The notes under the pieces: generated by a model | Databases searched by the model: none | Seen by the model: only the letters and a program-made list of their open reading frames with translations | What the model was told of the DNA's origin: nothing | Shown: piece after piece, positions 1 to 9,019 of the stretch | How positions within the stretch are numbered: position 1 is the stretch's first letter | Layout of the letters: every line of letters begins with the position of its first letter | Source: Bradyrhizobium centrolobii | GTDB lineage: Bacteria > Pseudomonadota > Alphaproteobacteria > Rhizobiales > Xanthobacteraceae | Assembly (NCBI RefSeq): GCF_001641635.1 | Contig: NZ_LUUB01000065.1 | Coordinates: 36,425 to 99,763 of the forward strand | Length of the DNA: 63,339 bases | Reading direction: 5' to 3' | Made by a program: the position numbers and the translations under genes

Positions 1-847
1 AGCGCTGCTGGCGGGACACCGTCATGATCAGATTGAGCCAGGACGGGTCTACGGTTGGTACCAGCCACACATTGCGCTGACTTCTTGAGCGCAAAGGAGA
101 ACTCAGATTCTCGCAAGGTGCGGTCAAACCAGCAAAGTGCGCTAAGCTTCTGGAATATCTCTCGACCGACCGCGGCGCACCTTGCCCTTTTATCCTGCCA
201 TCGAGCCGTTGCCGAACTGCGCCCTTCCGTTCCTGCGCCGTCCTTCGCCAAATTGCGATCAGGCAAAATCCAGGCGAAGCGCCCAGGCAGCAGCCTCCGT
301 GCAGACTCATTGCAATCGTTATGCCGACCGTTTGGTCGATCGCCCGTGCGTCATGCTCGCCAAATCGGCCGAAGCCAGGATGCAGGAGCTGCGGCGGCCG
401 TGCCGGTTGTTTGCAGCTCGGACGCAGGACGGCGACAGGCAGACGGCTGTCGGTCCGACATGGTAATGACGTGAATGACCCAAAGTGGACTCGGTGCCAT
501 TTCCTTCAAAGTTGAACATTTATTGGCGCGGATGGTAGATAAACTCACATTACGCAACCACGGTCCGCGCACATCCGCAGCGCGAGGCCAAGATGCCGAA
601 AGATAACAAAAAGACCCGACCATGCACCTGCGCTTTTAGCCAGCAACTGCATTGCATCAGATTTAAGGAGGGCGAATGCAACGAAAAACCGATTCCGGGT
701 ACCTTCGGCGACCCTAACGTCAGGTATGGGCACACCAGGCGGCCAGCGCCGGTAGCGAAAAAAACGAAGCCGCCGCGCACTCGGGATTGATGGGCTGTAG
801 TGTTAGTGGTGGGCGGCCGCTGGATGATAGGCAGATCGCGATAGACC
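1..847. other. no recognisable gene
   Basis: Several short open frames exist on both strands, but none has a recognisable domain, a plausible membrane or secretion pattern, or a good ribosome binding site. The stretch reads as degenerate or intergenic accessory DNA. I see no tRNA, inverted repeat or insertion-sequence end in it. Confidence 0.5.
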
Positions 848-1459
848 ATGATTGTCCCGGCCTCGTTCGTAGCCGTTCTTATTCCAATGATAGCGTCCCA
901 AATCATGCGCTTGCATCAGCACGATGCGGGAAGTTGGATTTTTTGGGACTACGCCGGGCGGATCGGCGGATTGGCGGTGCTGGCCGCGATTCCTTCCGCG
1001 CGAGCCGTCGCATTCCAATGGGGCAAACGTCGAATGCCCCTTTGGAAGATCGCCTTGTGGATCGTCGGCATTGTATCGTTCGACGTCTATTTAGGCCGAT
1101 GGATAAGCTCGATCGTCAACGCCGCCTTTCCAGCGACAGTCCTTGGGGTGTATTTTCGGCCAAGCGGCTGGCTCTATTTCGTCGATCTCGTCTTCGGCAT
1201 GGCGTTGGTAGCCGGCAGCGAGGAGATCGTTTTTCGACGCTGTGCGCGCGATGCATTTCAACCCTATCTCGGCAACGGTTATGCCTCGGTCGTAGCCACG
1301 TCCCTGTTGTTCGGATGCTATCATTGGTGGGCAGGTCTCGGAACTATTGTTGGGGCAACTATGATTGGCATCCTGTTGATGCTGTTCCTTCAGCGATCCG
1401 ACGCCCTGTGGCCGGTGGCTCTTGCCCACTATCTGATAGATGTCATCGACTTCGCCTAA
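848..1459 (+). CDS. CPBP family intramembrane metalloprotease
   Basis: A 203-residue polytopic membrane protein with the signature of the CPBP (CAAX protease/bacteriocin-processing, Abi) family. It has an EE pair at residues 125-126 followed by the FRR box (129-131), a His at 159 in GCYHWW, and a His/Asp pair (H194, D198) in HYLIDVIDF. These are the usual glutamate, histidine and asparagine/aspartate metal and catalytic positions of the family. About six hydrophobic segments are visible. The ribosome binding site before the ATG is weak. Bacterial members process peptides or act in membrane stress and immunity; the substrate here cannot be read. It is not clearly linked to an operon; the next gene starts 184 bp downstream. 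Confidence 0.72.
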   Translation: MIVPASFVAVLIPMIASQIMRLHQHDAGSWIFWDYAGRIGGLAVLAAIPSARAVAFQWGKRRMPLWKIALWIVGIVSFDVYLGRWISSIVNAAFPATVLGVYFRPSGWLYFVDLVFGMALVAGSEEIVFRRCARDAFQPYLGNGYASVVATSLLFGCYHWWAGLGTIVGATMIGILLMLFLQRSDALWPVALAHYLIDVIDFA

Positions 1460-1642
1460 TGCAGCATTACAGTTGCCCAAGTCGCTTCGCTGCCCTCTGC
1501 TTCTCCTTCAAATGGCGGACACGGTTAAGCGATTTGAAATTTACGACTTCCCTAGTCTCGACGATCTCAAAAGGTCCGTGCTTGCCTGTGTGGCGATGGC
1601 GTGCTGATTGCCGCGCGGGCTCAGTGACAGAGGAGGGTTAGG

Positions 1643-2434
1643 TTGAACGAGCATGACGAAACTGACGCCGACGCAAATACGTCCAAGCGGTTCGACGTTG
1701 AGTTGTTCATCGTCCATCCGACCATGGATCCTGTGGAAATTAGCACCGCACTTGGATTGGACGCAAAATTTGCGCATCGTGTCGGAGACCCAAGGAAGAC
1801 GCCAAAAGGCACGCCGCTGTCAGGCACGTATCAAGACACGCGATGGAGATATAGCCGCCGGCACGAAACCCCAGACCAATGGTTTGCCGGCAAGATTGCG
1901 GAGCTGATCGATTACATTGAACCACACAACGCATTTCTCAAAGAACTGAGATCGACAGGCGGAAGGGCCTGTTTAATCCTCCAATTCCTCGGGGACGGGT
2001 ATTTCGGCGACGAAATTCCGCAGGCCATTCTAGCAAGGCTGGTCGACCTCGAACTGGACTTCGGCATTGAGTGCTTGGCGGACGCTCGGCCGCGAGGCGG
2101 AATGAAAAACATTCAGGTTATTGATGGAGCTTTGAACTGCACGTTCAGCATCTTCCAGGCGACGGAAGAAGAGTTTGCGTTGCTGTTTCCCGAAACTCGA
2201 CAGGATATCCAATATGCTGAGGACTTGGCGCTCTTGCCACGGCAAGAGGAGGTCGAAGCCGCCCTTGGCAGAATATGGGAGCGGCCGATCCGGAAGCAGG
2301 ATGCACTCGGAATTGATGGAACGCTGTTGTACGGCCTTGAGCGGTACAAGACCTATTATCGCGCGAAGCGAGAAGATGCCGTTGATCCTTCTGCGGTGAA
2401 CCAGGCCCAACGCCGCTTATTCGGAATTGACTGA
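1643..2434 (+). CDS. DUF4279 domain protein
   Basis: A 263-residue soluble protein. The N-terminal 140 residues carry the DUF4279 pattern: a beta strand FDVELFIVHP, then HPTMDPVEISTALGL, a conserved KGTPLSGTY loop and a WRYS strand. Function of the family is unknown. A TTG start is chosen because a GAGG-type ribosome binding site (AGAGGAGG) lies just upstream and no better ATG precedes the conserved domain. The C-terminal part (from about residue 150) is not recognised. No operon partner is evident. Confidence 0.65.
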   Translation: MNEHDETDADANTSKRFDVELFIVHPTMDPVEISTALGLDAKFAHRVGDPRKTPKGTPLSGTYQDTRWRYSRRHETPDQWFAGKIAELIDYIEPHNAFLKELRSTGGRACLILQFLGDGYFGDEIPQAILARLVDLELDFGIECLADARPRGGMKNIQVIDGALNCTFSIFQATEEEFALLFPETRQDIQYAEDLALLPRQEEVEAALGRIWERPIRKQDALGIDGTLLYGLERYKTYYRAKREDAVDPSAVNQAQRRLFGID

Positions 2435-2715
2435 CCAAACGGCACCGACGGTTCGAACCAGAATCCCTTTCGAGATTGGATCATAGGCCATCGCAGATTA
2501 GCCGGTTGGAGCGCGCGGCGGGCTGCTGCATCATAGCGTCATGGCGAAGCAGTAGTGCCCATCTTCATCGGCCGTGGCGCGCCGGCAAATTCAATAACTT
2601 GCTCTGGACGCCGGCGCCGTTCGAAAATCGAAACTCACCATAGACTCACCAACGAAATTCATTTGGGCCGCTGTCGATAGCCACGCGGCTCGACAGCGCT
2701 GCAGGGTTCCACCCA

Positions 2716-3489
2716 TCATCGATTGTGAGCACCCTCGAAGCGCAGCGGAACGGCGAACGTTAGTCCGGCGCGGACTTCGTTAACCGGATGCCGGTTGGTA
2801 AGCGCGTGACGAAAGGCAACATCGAAAGAGAGCTTGTCGCTGACCTGCCAGATCAATCCAACTAGTCCCGAAACCGTCTCTTCCAGGCCGAACTCCTTCT
2901 CGTAAAAGAACTCCGCGACCGGCCGCACCTTCCATTTCGAGGGACCTTCGATGATGGTGCCGACAAAAACATCGGCATGATGGTCGCGCGTCAGTGCCGT
3001 CTCGGCGTTGAAGTGGATCGTTCCCCAATCCCAGCGCTGCGAGACGATTCCGGCCCAGCTTGCGCCAACGCCACTGTCGCCGGTGCTGTCCGGCAACAGC
3101 ACGCCGAACTCGGTCGCGACGCTCGGCCCGTCTTTGCCCTGAAGACTGCCCGGTACCACGACGTGCTTGAGGAACGCGCCTCCCATCATCAGCTCCGTCG
3201 GACCCGAAGGCACCAGCGGCGTTTCGCCTCGCCCCTCGAAAACCGCCTCCCATTCCTCGCTCAATCCGAAATTCAGCACCGTCCATGGCGCAATCAGGGT
3301 CCGCGTCCCCTGCTCTTGCTGAACGCCCGCAGGCTGCAGTTCGACTTCCAGCTCCCCTGGCTCGGCCACGGCCGCGTCCGTGCCGTCGAACGGCCGGTAC
3401 GCGAAAGCGGAACCGGAGCATGTCGCGATAGCGAGAAAGATCAGTGATGCCACGACGCATCGGACTGGAAGAGACTCACCGGTGAGCAT
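2716..3489 (-). CDS. outer-membrane beta-barrel-like protein
   Basis: A 257-residue protein with a signal peptide (hydrophobic stretch around residues 14-30, cleavage likely after AFA). The rest alternates polar and hydrophobic residues in strand-like blocks and ends in a strand with large hydrophobics (AGLTFAVPLRFEG). This resembles the 'transporter' or MetA-like outer-membrane family often found beside periplasmic metal or aromatic modules. It is the last gene of a leftward run of nine genes that starts with superoxide dismutase at 9662 and includes chrA. The 129-bp gap to the MFS gene leaves room for a separate promoter. Function is inferred only at the level of an outer-membrane barrel. 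Confidence 0.6.
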   Translation of the reverse strand: MLTGESLPVRCVVASLIFLAIATCSGSAFAYRPFDGTDAAVAEPGELEVELQPAGVQQEQGTRTLIAPWTVLNFGLSEEWEAVFEGRGETPLVPSGPTELMMGGAFLKHVVVPGSLQGKDGPSVATEFGVLLPDSTGDSGVGASWAGIVSQRWDWGTIHFNAETALTRDHHADVFVGTIIEGPSKWKVRPVAEFFYEKEFGLEETVSGLVGLIWQVSDKLSFDVAFRHALTNRHPVNEVRAGLTFAVPLRFEGAHNR

Positions 3490-3618
3490 GTTCGCTCCTT
3501 CGGGGGCGGCACCTCAGGGCAATGGGCGAAAGATCCAGATCGCGGCTACGGCTTCGCCCCTCTCAGGGACGGCCAACAGCAAATGGTCCAATTCGGGTAC
3601 TAAAGCGAGCAAGCATGA

Positions 3619-4833
3619 CTATTTCTGGTTAGGCGGAGATTGATTTCCGTATTGGCGTTGGGCCACGACAGTTTTTGGATCGCGGACAAACGCGGCAAGT
3701 CCGATCGTGACCGCAACGATGATTGCGGCAAGGACATCGAAGGTAGCCGCATAGCCGAGGCCGCCGATCAGAAATCCAGCGAGCATGGGCCCAGCCGCTT
3801 CGCCGATATCCAAGACAGTGCCGAATACGCCCATCGCCGCGCCCAGTCGACGGTCCGAGGCGAGATCGGCGGCGAGCGCATTGGTTACGGGCGTGACCGC
3901 GCCGACGCCAAGCCCCAGCAGTGGCGCCACAAGAAGAAAAACCATCAGGTTTTCGCTCCGGAACATCAGCGGAAGGGCGCTTGCGCAAAGCAGGAGTCCG
4001 ATGATGATGACCGGTATGCGCCCTACGCGATCGGACAGGCTTCCCGCAATGGGTTTTGACACCACCGCGAGTGCGAGTTGCACGCCGAAAATGAACGCGA
4101 TCTCTGCGTCGTTGCGGCCCACATGCTTGGCATAGAGCGGCAGGAATCCGAGAAAGGCGCCATAGCCGAGATACATAATGGCTTCGATTCCGGCCGCGAC
4201 AAAGATGGGTGGTGTCCTCAACACCTCGACCAGGCCCTGCCGGAATTCCGCCGCTCGCGCGCCGAGAGTCTTTGCCTTGACTGGTAGGCTATCAACATCG
4301 GGAAGCCGCAGCACGAGCAGCAGGCCGATCACACCGAGTGCGCCGACAAGGAGGTAGGTCAACGAGTAGCTAGCGGTAAAATAGAGTACCACTCCTCCGA
4401 TTAGCGGCCCGGCTGTCGCGCCAATGTCGTTCGCCGATGAAAACCAACCCAACCGGGCGCCACGGCCGCTCTCGGTGAGGCTCGCCACATAGGCCGACGC
4501 GACCGGAGAGAAGATCGCAGTGGCGAAACCGTGCACGAAGCGAAGCGCAAGCAGCGACCAAGGCTCTTGGACCGACGGATAGAGGAATGGCGGGGCTGCA
4601 AAGAAGAGCGCACCGATCACCATCATCCGCTTACGCCCGAGCACGTCGGAAAGCGCCCCGGATGGCAGCTTGAAGAAGATGCCGGTGATGGTGGAAGCAG
4701 CAACGATGACGCCGATGAACTCAGGAGAGGCGCCGAGATTAGCGGCAAAAGTCGGCAGCACCGGACTGCGCGCCATTTGGTAGCTCGTGCGCGCAAGCAA
4801 GCTGGCGACAACGACGGCGACGAATGCGTTCAT
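3619..4833 (-). CDS. MFS transporter
   Basis: A 404-residue protein with about 12 membrane segments and the major facilitator motif A between TM2 and TM3 (SGALSDVLGRKRMM). A second, similar loop lies in the C-terminal half (GSLSDRVGRIP), as expected for the duplicated MFS fold. It resembles drug/proton antiporters of the DHA1 type; the substrate cannot be assigned. It sits in the leftward chromate-associated run, 28 bp after the preceding secreted protein, so co-transcription is likely. Confidence 0.8.
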   Translation of the reverse strand: MNAFVAVVVASLLARTSYQMARSPVLPTFAANLGASPEFIGVIVAASTITGIFFKLPSGALSDVLGRKRMMVIGALFFAAPPFLYPSVQEPWSLLALRFVHGFATAIFSPVASAYVASLTESGRGARLGWFSSANDIGATAGPLIGGVVLYFTASYSLTYLLVGALGVIGLLLVLRLPDVDSLPVKAKTLGARAAEFRQGLVEVLRTPPIFVAAGIEAIMYLGYGAFLGFLPLYAKHVGRNDAEIAFIFGVQLALAVVSKPIAGSLSDRVGRIPVIIIGLLLCASALPLMFRSENLMVFLLVAPLLGLGVGAVTPVTNALAADLASDRRLGAAMGVFGTVLDIGEAAGPMLAGFLIGGLGYAATFDVLAAIIVAVTIGLAAFVRDPKTVVAQRQYGNQSPPNQK

Positions 4834-4861
4834 GACCGTGCCTCGACCTGAGGCGCTCCAA

Positions 4862-5539
4862 CTAATTCGATTGGCCGTAAACGATCGCGTCGAACAGCGT
4901 TACGCTGTCGGCTTTGGTCCACAAGCCCACCATTCCAGCTTCGGCAAACGTTTGATCATCGACCTCGAACAGCTTCCTGCCATTATAGATCGTCGTGAAA
5001 TGGCTGCCTTTGAATTCGACGCGCAGGCTGAGCCACTGGTTGGAAGGCACGGAAATGTCGACCCCATAGCCGCCTTTATCAAGAGCTCTCCGAACGCCGT
5101 TGACGGTATTGTGAAGAACGACATTGTCCTCCAGCGCATTGGCGCGGACTATGTAATAATTGTTTGCGTCCTTCGCCCGCCAGACGAGACCGGCGGCGCG
5201 GTCCTCGGCACCGGCAACGGCCTTGAACTTCATCTCAATGAAGCCGTCCTTAATGTTTGCGTCGTTCTTCAACAGGATCGGATAGGATGCGCGCCCGGAT
5301 TGTTTGACGATCTTGGAATGCGACGGAGCGGTTTCATCCTGCTCGACCGTCCATTTCGGATCGCCCGTACCGGTCTTGGTTGCTGTCCAGCCTTTCGGCG
5401 GAGCGCCGACCGCATCGGCTTCGAAATTGGCTATGTTGTCTGCCATGGCACTCACCTCCACAAAGCAAAGAGCCGCGGCTGCGGTGAAAAAGGCGTCCAT
5501 GCCGGGCGTTTTGGCCATTGTCACCGCGCGCGTGATCAT
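4862..5539 (-). CDS. secreted concanavalin-like (DUF1080/LamG-type) protein
   Basis: A 225-residue protein whose N-terminus is a signal peptide ending near VSAMA. The mature part has a jelly-roll pattern typical of DUF1080/laminin-G-like sugar-binding domains: NFEADAVGAPPKGW at the start, DGFIEMKFKAVAG, AGLVWRAKDANNYYIVRAN, LRVEFKGSHFTTIYNG and GMVGLWTKADSVTLFD. No catalytic residues are evident. The given start is preceded by GGAAA about ten bases upstream, but the ATG seven codons in (5518) is also possible. It lies between a PepSY protein and an MFS transporter in the chromate-linked run. Confidence 0.6.
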   Translation of the reverse strand: MITRAVTMAKTPGMDAFFTAAAALCFVEVSAMADNIANFEADAVGAPPKGWTATKTGTGDPKWTVEQDETAPSHSKIVKQSGRASYPILLKNDANIKDGFIEMKFKAVAGAEDRAAGLVWRAKDANNYYIVRANALEDNVVLHNTVNGVRRALDKGGYGVDISVPSNQWLSLRVEFKGSHFTTIYNGRKLFEVDDQTFAEAGMVGLWTKADSVTLFDAIVYGQSN

Positions 5540-5590
5540 TCGACGTTATTTCCGTCGACAAACGAGATCGGTACTGGACACCTTAACCGG

Positions 5591-6127
5591 CTAGCTGAGC
5601 GGTTCCGAAACGGTCGAGAACCGCTTTCCAGCCAGCAGGACAACCGCGGCCACCGGACTGTCGCCTTTCAGCTCTGGGATGGCGCTCACGACCAGCGCTT
5701 CCCCAACGATTCCCTTCGCTTTCTCTGCAGCGTCCGCCAGCTTGACCTTTGCCCTGTCCATCGCAGCCTTTTGCGCCTTGGCGTGGGTAAGGTCTTCGCC
5801 TTCGGTGATAGGCTCGACCTTGGCGATATTTCCGGTCATGTGATCGACGATGACTTCGAAGAACTTTCCTTCCTTTGCGGTATAGACGGAAAGCTGGAGT
5901 TTCCCGTTTTCGACCTCAAATTTTCCGGAAATCGGCTGACCTTCGCGTTCGCTAGCGGTAAAACCCTGCTGCAGACTTACCTTTGCGTTACCCATTGCGT
6001 TCGCCAGTTCGGCCTGTTGTTCATCCGGGCCAATCGCTAGAGCTAAGCGAGGGCCAGCAAACGATCCCGCCAGAGCGACGATCACGAAGCCGCGGGCGGA
6101 CGCAAGTAGGATTTTTCGTCTGGTCAT
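5591..6127 (-). CDS. secreted PepSY domain protein
   Basis: A 178-residue exported protein: a basic start (MTRRK), a hydrophobic signal segment ending near ALA, then one PepSY-like domain toward the C-terminal half (FEVIVDHMTGNIAKVEPI). The ATG at 6127 is preferred over one seven codons upstream because GAGGAGG lies six bases before it. PepSY domains are small periplasmic modules often tied to protease inhibition or sensing. It is 51 bp downstream of chrA on the same strand, so probably in the same operon. Confidence 0.65.
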   Translation of the reverse strand: MTRRKILLASARGFVIVALAGSFAGPRLALAIGPDEQQAELANAMGNAKVSLQQGFTASEREGQPISGKFEVENGKLQLSVYTAKEGKFFEVIVDHMTGNIAKVEPITEGEDLTHAKAQKAAMDRAKVKLADAAEKAKGIVGEALVVSAIPELKGDSPVAAVVLLAGKRFSTVSEPLS

Positions 6128-6178
6128 GGGGTACCTCCTCACATTCATCGAGATGCCCCCTGCCCTTTATCAAAGCTG

Positions 6179-7360
6179 CTATTTCACCATCACCCATGCC
6201 GGCTGCAGCAGCGGATAGGCGATCAGGCCAACCACCGCCGTTCCCGCAATCAGGACCGGGTTGCTCACCTTCCAGCGGAACAACACCCCAAGCGAGACGA
6301 TACCGATCGCTACGGTCAGCCAGTCGCCGATCGCGATCCTGCCGAGCAGGATGCACGCGCCCAAGATCGTTCCGATCGCCGCCGCATATGCACCTTTGAC
6401 GAACCCCTGGACGTTGACGTTTCCCCGATGGCGCGCCAGAAACGGCGCAACGATCAGCACCAGCAGGAACGACGGCAGGAAGATGCCGATGGTTGAGACA
6501 AGCGACCCCCAGAATCCCGCGACCAGATAGCCGACGAAGGTCGCGGTGATCACCACGGGTCCCGGGCTGATCATGCCGACCGCAACCGCGATGAGAAACT
6601 CCCGTTCGTTGAGCCAGCCATATTGCTGCACGAGGCCCTGCTCGAGGAACGGGACGATGACGAGCCCGCTGCCGAAGGTGAGCGAACCAGCTTTCAGGAA
6701 GAACAACAGAAGCTTGGCAAGTGTCGACCCTGTTGCGACGGAAGCGATCGGGGCCGTTGCCGCAGGCACGATGGCAACCCCCGACAGGGTGGCAGGCGTG
6801 CGCTTGAACAAGCTGCCGTAGTAGAGAATCCCGACAATGCCGGCGCCGATAAACAAGATCGCGACTTCGGCCTGCAAAATTACCGTGACCACGAGGCAAA
6901 CGGCGGCAATTGCCCATTGCAACCAATCCTCCATGCCTAGCTTGGCCAGCCGGTAACAGGAATGCAGGATCAGTGCGATCACGGCGGGACTGACGCCGTA
7001 GAAGATCGCGGTTACCGGCTGCAGATCGCCCAGATAAACGTAGAGCGCTCCTAGCGCGGCGACGATTACGAAATTGGGCAGGATGAAGCACCATCCGCCG
7101 AGCCAGGCGCCCCAAAAGCCGCCGCGAAGCCAGGCGATGTAGATGCCGACCTGGATCGCGAGCGGACCGGGAAGCGACTGGCAAATGGCAATGGACTCGC
7201 GCATCTGCTCCTTGCTGAGCCACTTCTTATCGTTGACCAGCTCGCGCTCCATCTGACCAACCAGCGCGACCGGGCCACCGAAGCCGAGAAAACCGAGGCG
7301 CAGGAAATAGAGTGCAAGCTCTGTCATGCGGCCGCGCTCGGGGATTGACGTCGCTGTCAT
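6179..7360 (-). CDS. chrA: chromate efflux transporter ChrA
   Basis: A 393-residue inner-membrane protein of the CHR superfamily. It has the long-chain form with two homologous halves. The N-terminal half carries FGGPVALVGQMERE and LPGPLAIQVGIYIAW; the C-terminal half carries FGSGLVIVPFLEQGLV and SPGPVVITATFVGYL. About ten membrane segments are visible. ChrA expels chromate from the cytoplasm. It is in the middle of a leftward run that also encodes an Fe/Mn superoxide dismutase (like chrC in known chr operons), while a ChrB-type regulator sits separately at 11216 on the other strand. Confidence 0.9.
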   Translation of the reverse strand: MTATSIPERGRMTELALYFLRLGFLGFGGPVALVGQMERELVNDKKWLSKEQMRESIAICQSLPGPLAIQVGIYIAWLRGGFWGAWLGGWCFILPNFVIVAALGALYVYLGDLQPVTAIFYGVSPAVIALILHSCYRLAKLGMEDWLQWAIAAVCLVVTVILQAEVAILFIGAGIVGILYYGSLFKRTPATLSGVAIVPAATAPIASVATGSTLAKLLLFFLKAGSLTFGSGLVIVPFLEQGLVQQYGWLNEREFLIAVAVGMISPGPVVITATFVGYLVAGFWGSLVSTIGIFLPSFLLVLIVAPFLARHRGNVNVQGFVKGAYAAAIGTILGACILLGRIAIGDWLTVAIGIVSLGVLFRWKVSNPVLIAGTAVVGLIAYPLLQPAWVMVK

Positions 7361-7427
7361 CTCAAGCTCCTGAAGTCGGTTTTCTCCTGGGAGACCCTTT
7401 CAACGATTGGCGGCGACATCTGCGTCC

Positions 7428-7802
7428 TCACTGTGGATCGGAGATAGGTTGGAGAATGCCGTCCAGAGGCGATCCCAGTCCGGTAGGCGTCAGTGTGAAG
7501 GTCTTGCCAGAAAGCGCTACGTCATAGCAGCCGTCGTCCGGCTCCTGGAGATAGAGGCAAATCTGGTCCTTATCGATGACCCACTTGCCGCGCTTCTTCA
7601 CTCCCATCGCAAAACTTCTCAGCGTCCCGTCACGCTCGTAGGCAAAGCGATAATGCACCTCATCGGTGAGCTGCATCCCCGCGAACCTTGCCCGGATTTG
7701 TGCGCCCGATAATTTCCGCAGGTTTTCCGCGGCGACAAAGCCGGCATCGAGGGCAATCAAGCCCCCGATGCCGGTAGCGAGTGTCGCGATGAGGCGGTTC
7801 AC
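7428..7802 (-). CDS. small exported hypothetical protein
   Basis: A 124-residue protein of unknown family. It begins with a signal-like segment (LIATLATGIGGLIALDAGF), followed by a compact domain with LSGAQIRARFAG, YRFAYERDGTLRSF and a late segment ICLYLQEPDDGCYDVAL containing two cysteines. A GTG start at 7802 is chosen because GAGAGG lies upstream and a longer reading would overlap the next gene. It lies 67 bp upstream of chrA on the same strand and 26 bp after the cysteine-rich protein. The sequence suggests a periplasmic partner of the chromate run, but no activity can be assigned. Confidence 0.6.
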   Translation of the reverse strand: MNRLIATLATGIGGLIALDAGFVAAENLRKLSGAQIRARFAGMQLTDEVHYRFAYERDGTLRSFAMGVKKRGKWVIDKDQICLYLQEPDDGCYDVALSGKTFTLTPTGLGSPLDGILQPISDPQ

Positions 7803-7828
7803 CCGGAAGCCTCTCAATCCAATCGTTC

Positions 7829-8005
7829 CTACTTTTTGCAAGACTTCAGACACATCTGATACTCGGTCTTGCAGGCTGGCCCGGCGTAGTTCTTCATGCA
7901 CGCGGTACGCTGCTCGGCGCAGACCCTGCACGTTTGTCCCAAGGCTGCCTGATCAGCAGCAACGAGACCGACGAGCATTGACAGAGCGAGAACAACTTTT
8001 TTCAT
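7829..8005 (-). CDS. small secreted cysteine-rich protein
   Basis: A 58-residue protein starting MKKVVLALSML with a strong GAGGAGGGG ribosome binding site just upstream. A signal peptide ends near residue 27. The mature peptide of about 30 residues has six cysteines (TCRVCAEQ, TACMKN, PACKTEY, QMCLKSC). Their even spacing suggests disulfides or metal binding in the periplasm. It is not related to a family I can name. It is placed between a DUF1259 protein and another small exported protein in the chromate-linked run. Confidence 0.65.
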   Translation of the reverse strand: MKKVVLALSMLVGLVAADQAALGQTCRVCAEQRTACMKNYAGPACKTEYQMCLKSCKK

Positions 8006-8071
8006 TACGATTCCCCTCCTCGGAAGTTTGACCTCGCGCACGGGCCTGTTCCGGCGCGCGATTGCGTCCTG

Positions 8072-9019
8072 CTAGCTCTTCGTGCTCGCCGTCTTGTCGA
8101 TGGCCGAGCGCAAGCCCTTGGCGAGCTTCAGGGCGTCGTCATTGGCCCAGAAGTGCAGGAAGAACAGCCGGGGCTGCTCGTCGAGCATGTGACTGTGGAC
8201 CGCCGTCACCTCGATGCCGCTTGCAAGCAGTGCGTTGATGACGGGATTGACTTCGTTGCCGGTCAACACGAAATCGCCGGTGATTGCGGCCTTGCCGCCG
8301 CCGGTCGGCTGAAAGTTGATAGCTTGTGCAACGCCCATCGGGCCGACGGGCGCCATTTCCATCCCGCCTTCGCTCACGGGATCGCGTCGCGGCACAGCAA
8401 AGGCGTAGACGCCGCCATTGTTCTGGCCCTTGACGCCGATGATCTGATCGAGCTGAGCGGTGTCGAGATCGATCGCCGGCGGCGGCGATGCCGTGGCCGT
8501 AACCGTGAGCGGCGTCTTGCTGGCGGCGAGCCCGTCATGGATTGCGCCGGCGAGCTTCACCGGATCGCCATGGCCCAAGACGTGCAAATAGAACGTGGCA
8601 GGGTTGGCACGCAGCAAGTGATTGTGAATGGCGGTGATCTCGAAACCGCCCTCGGTGAGCTTGGCGACGACCGGAGTGACCTCGGTTTCCAGCAGCACGA
8701 GATCACCCATTGCCATGGCCCCGCCGCGTGCAGGCTTGAACGCGATCCAGCCGCCAAGTGCCAAGGATGGCTTGATGGTGACGCCGTCCAGCGTCACTGT
8801 CAGATCGGTCCGCGGGAATCCATATCGATGTACATCGCCGGACACGGCCGGCTTGCGGCCGAGCGTCTCGTCGACCTTTTGCCAGTCGATCGCTTGCGCA
8901 TGTGCAGTTGAGATGAACGGCTCGCTAAAAATCGTCCAATCGGACGCCATCGCCGAGCTGGCCACGCCAGACAACGACGCTGCGAGAATCGAAATACCCA
9001 GCGTAAGGTTAGTCCGCAT
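8072..9019 (-). CDS. secreted DUF1259 protein
   Basis: A 315-residue exported protein with a signal peptide ending around AMA or AHAQA. It contains two repeats of the DUF1259 (LppY/LpqO-type) domain. Repeat 1 includes DVHRYGFPRTDL, LLETEVTPVVAKL and ITAIHNHLLRANPATFYLHV; repeat 2 includes FAVPRRDPV, VLTGNEVNPVINAL and VTAVHSHMLDEQPRLFFLHF. The paired His residues (HNH, HSH) look like a metal or ligand site. Its start overlaps the end of the superoxide dismutase gene by 11 bp, and an AAGGAGG ribosome binding site precedes it, so the two are translated from one message. Function of the family is unknown. Confidence 0.75.
   Translation of the reverse strand: MRTNLTLGISILAASLSGVASSAMASDWTIFSEPFISTAHAQAIDWQKVDETLGRKPAVSGDVHRYGFPRTDLTVTLDGVTIKPSLALGGWIAFKPARGGAMAMGDLVLLETEVTPVVAKLTEGGFEITAIHNHLLRANPATFYLHVLGHGDPVKLAGAIHDGLAASKTPLTVTATASPPPAIDLDTAQLDQIIGVKGQNNGGVYAFAVPRRDPVSEGGMEMAPVGPMGVAQAINFQPTGGGKAAITGDFVLTGNEVNPVINALLASGIEVTAVHSHMLDEQPRLFFLHFWANDDALKLAKGLRSAIDKTASTKS

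Noticed and set aside
2445..2470. GGTTCGAACC word resembling a T-arm
   Set aside because: No acceptor strand or CCA; a simple palindrome.
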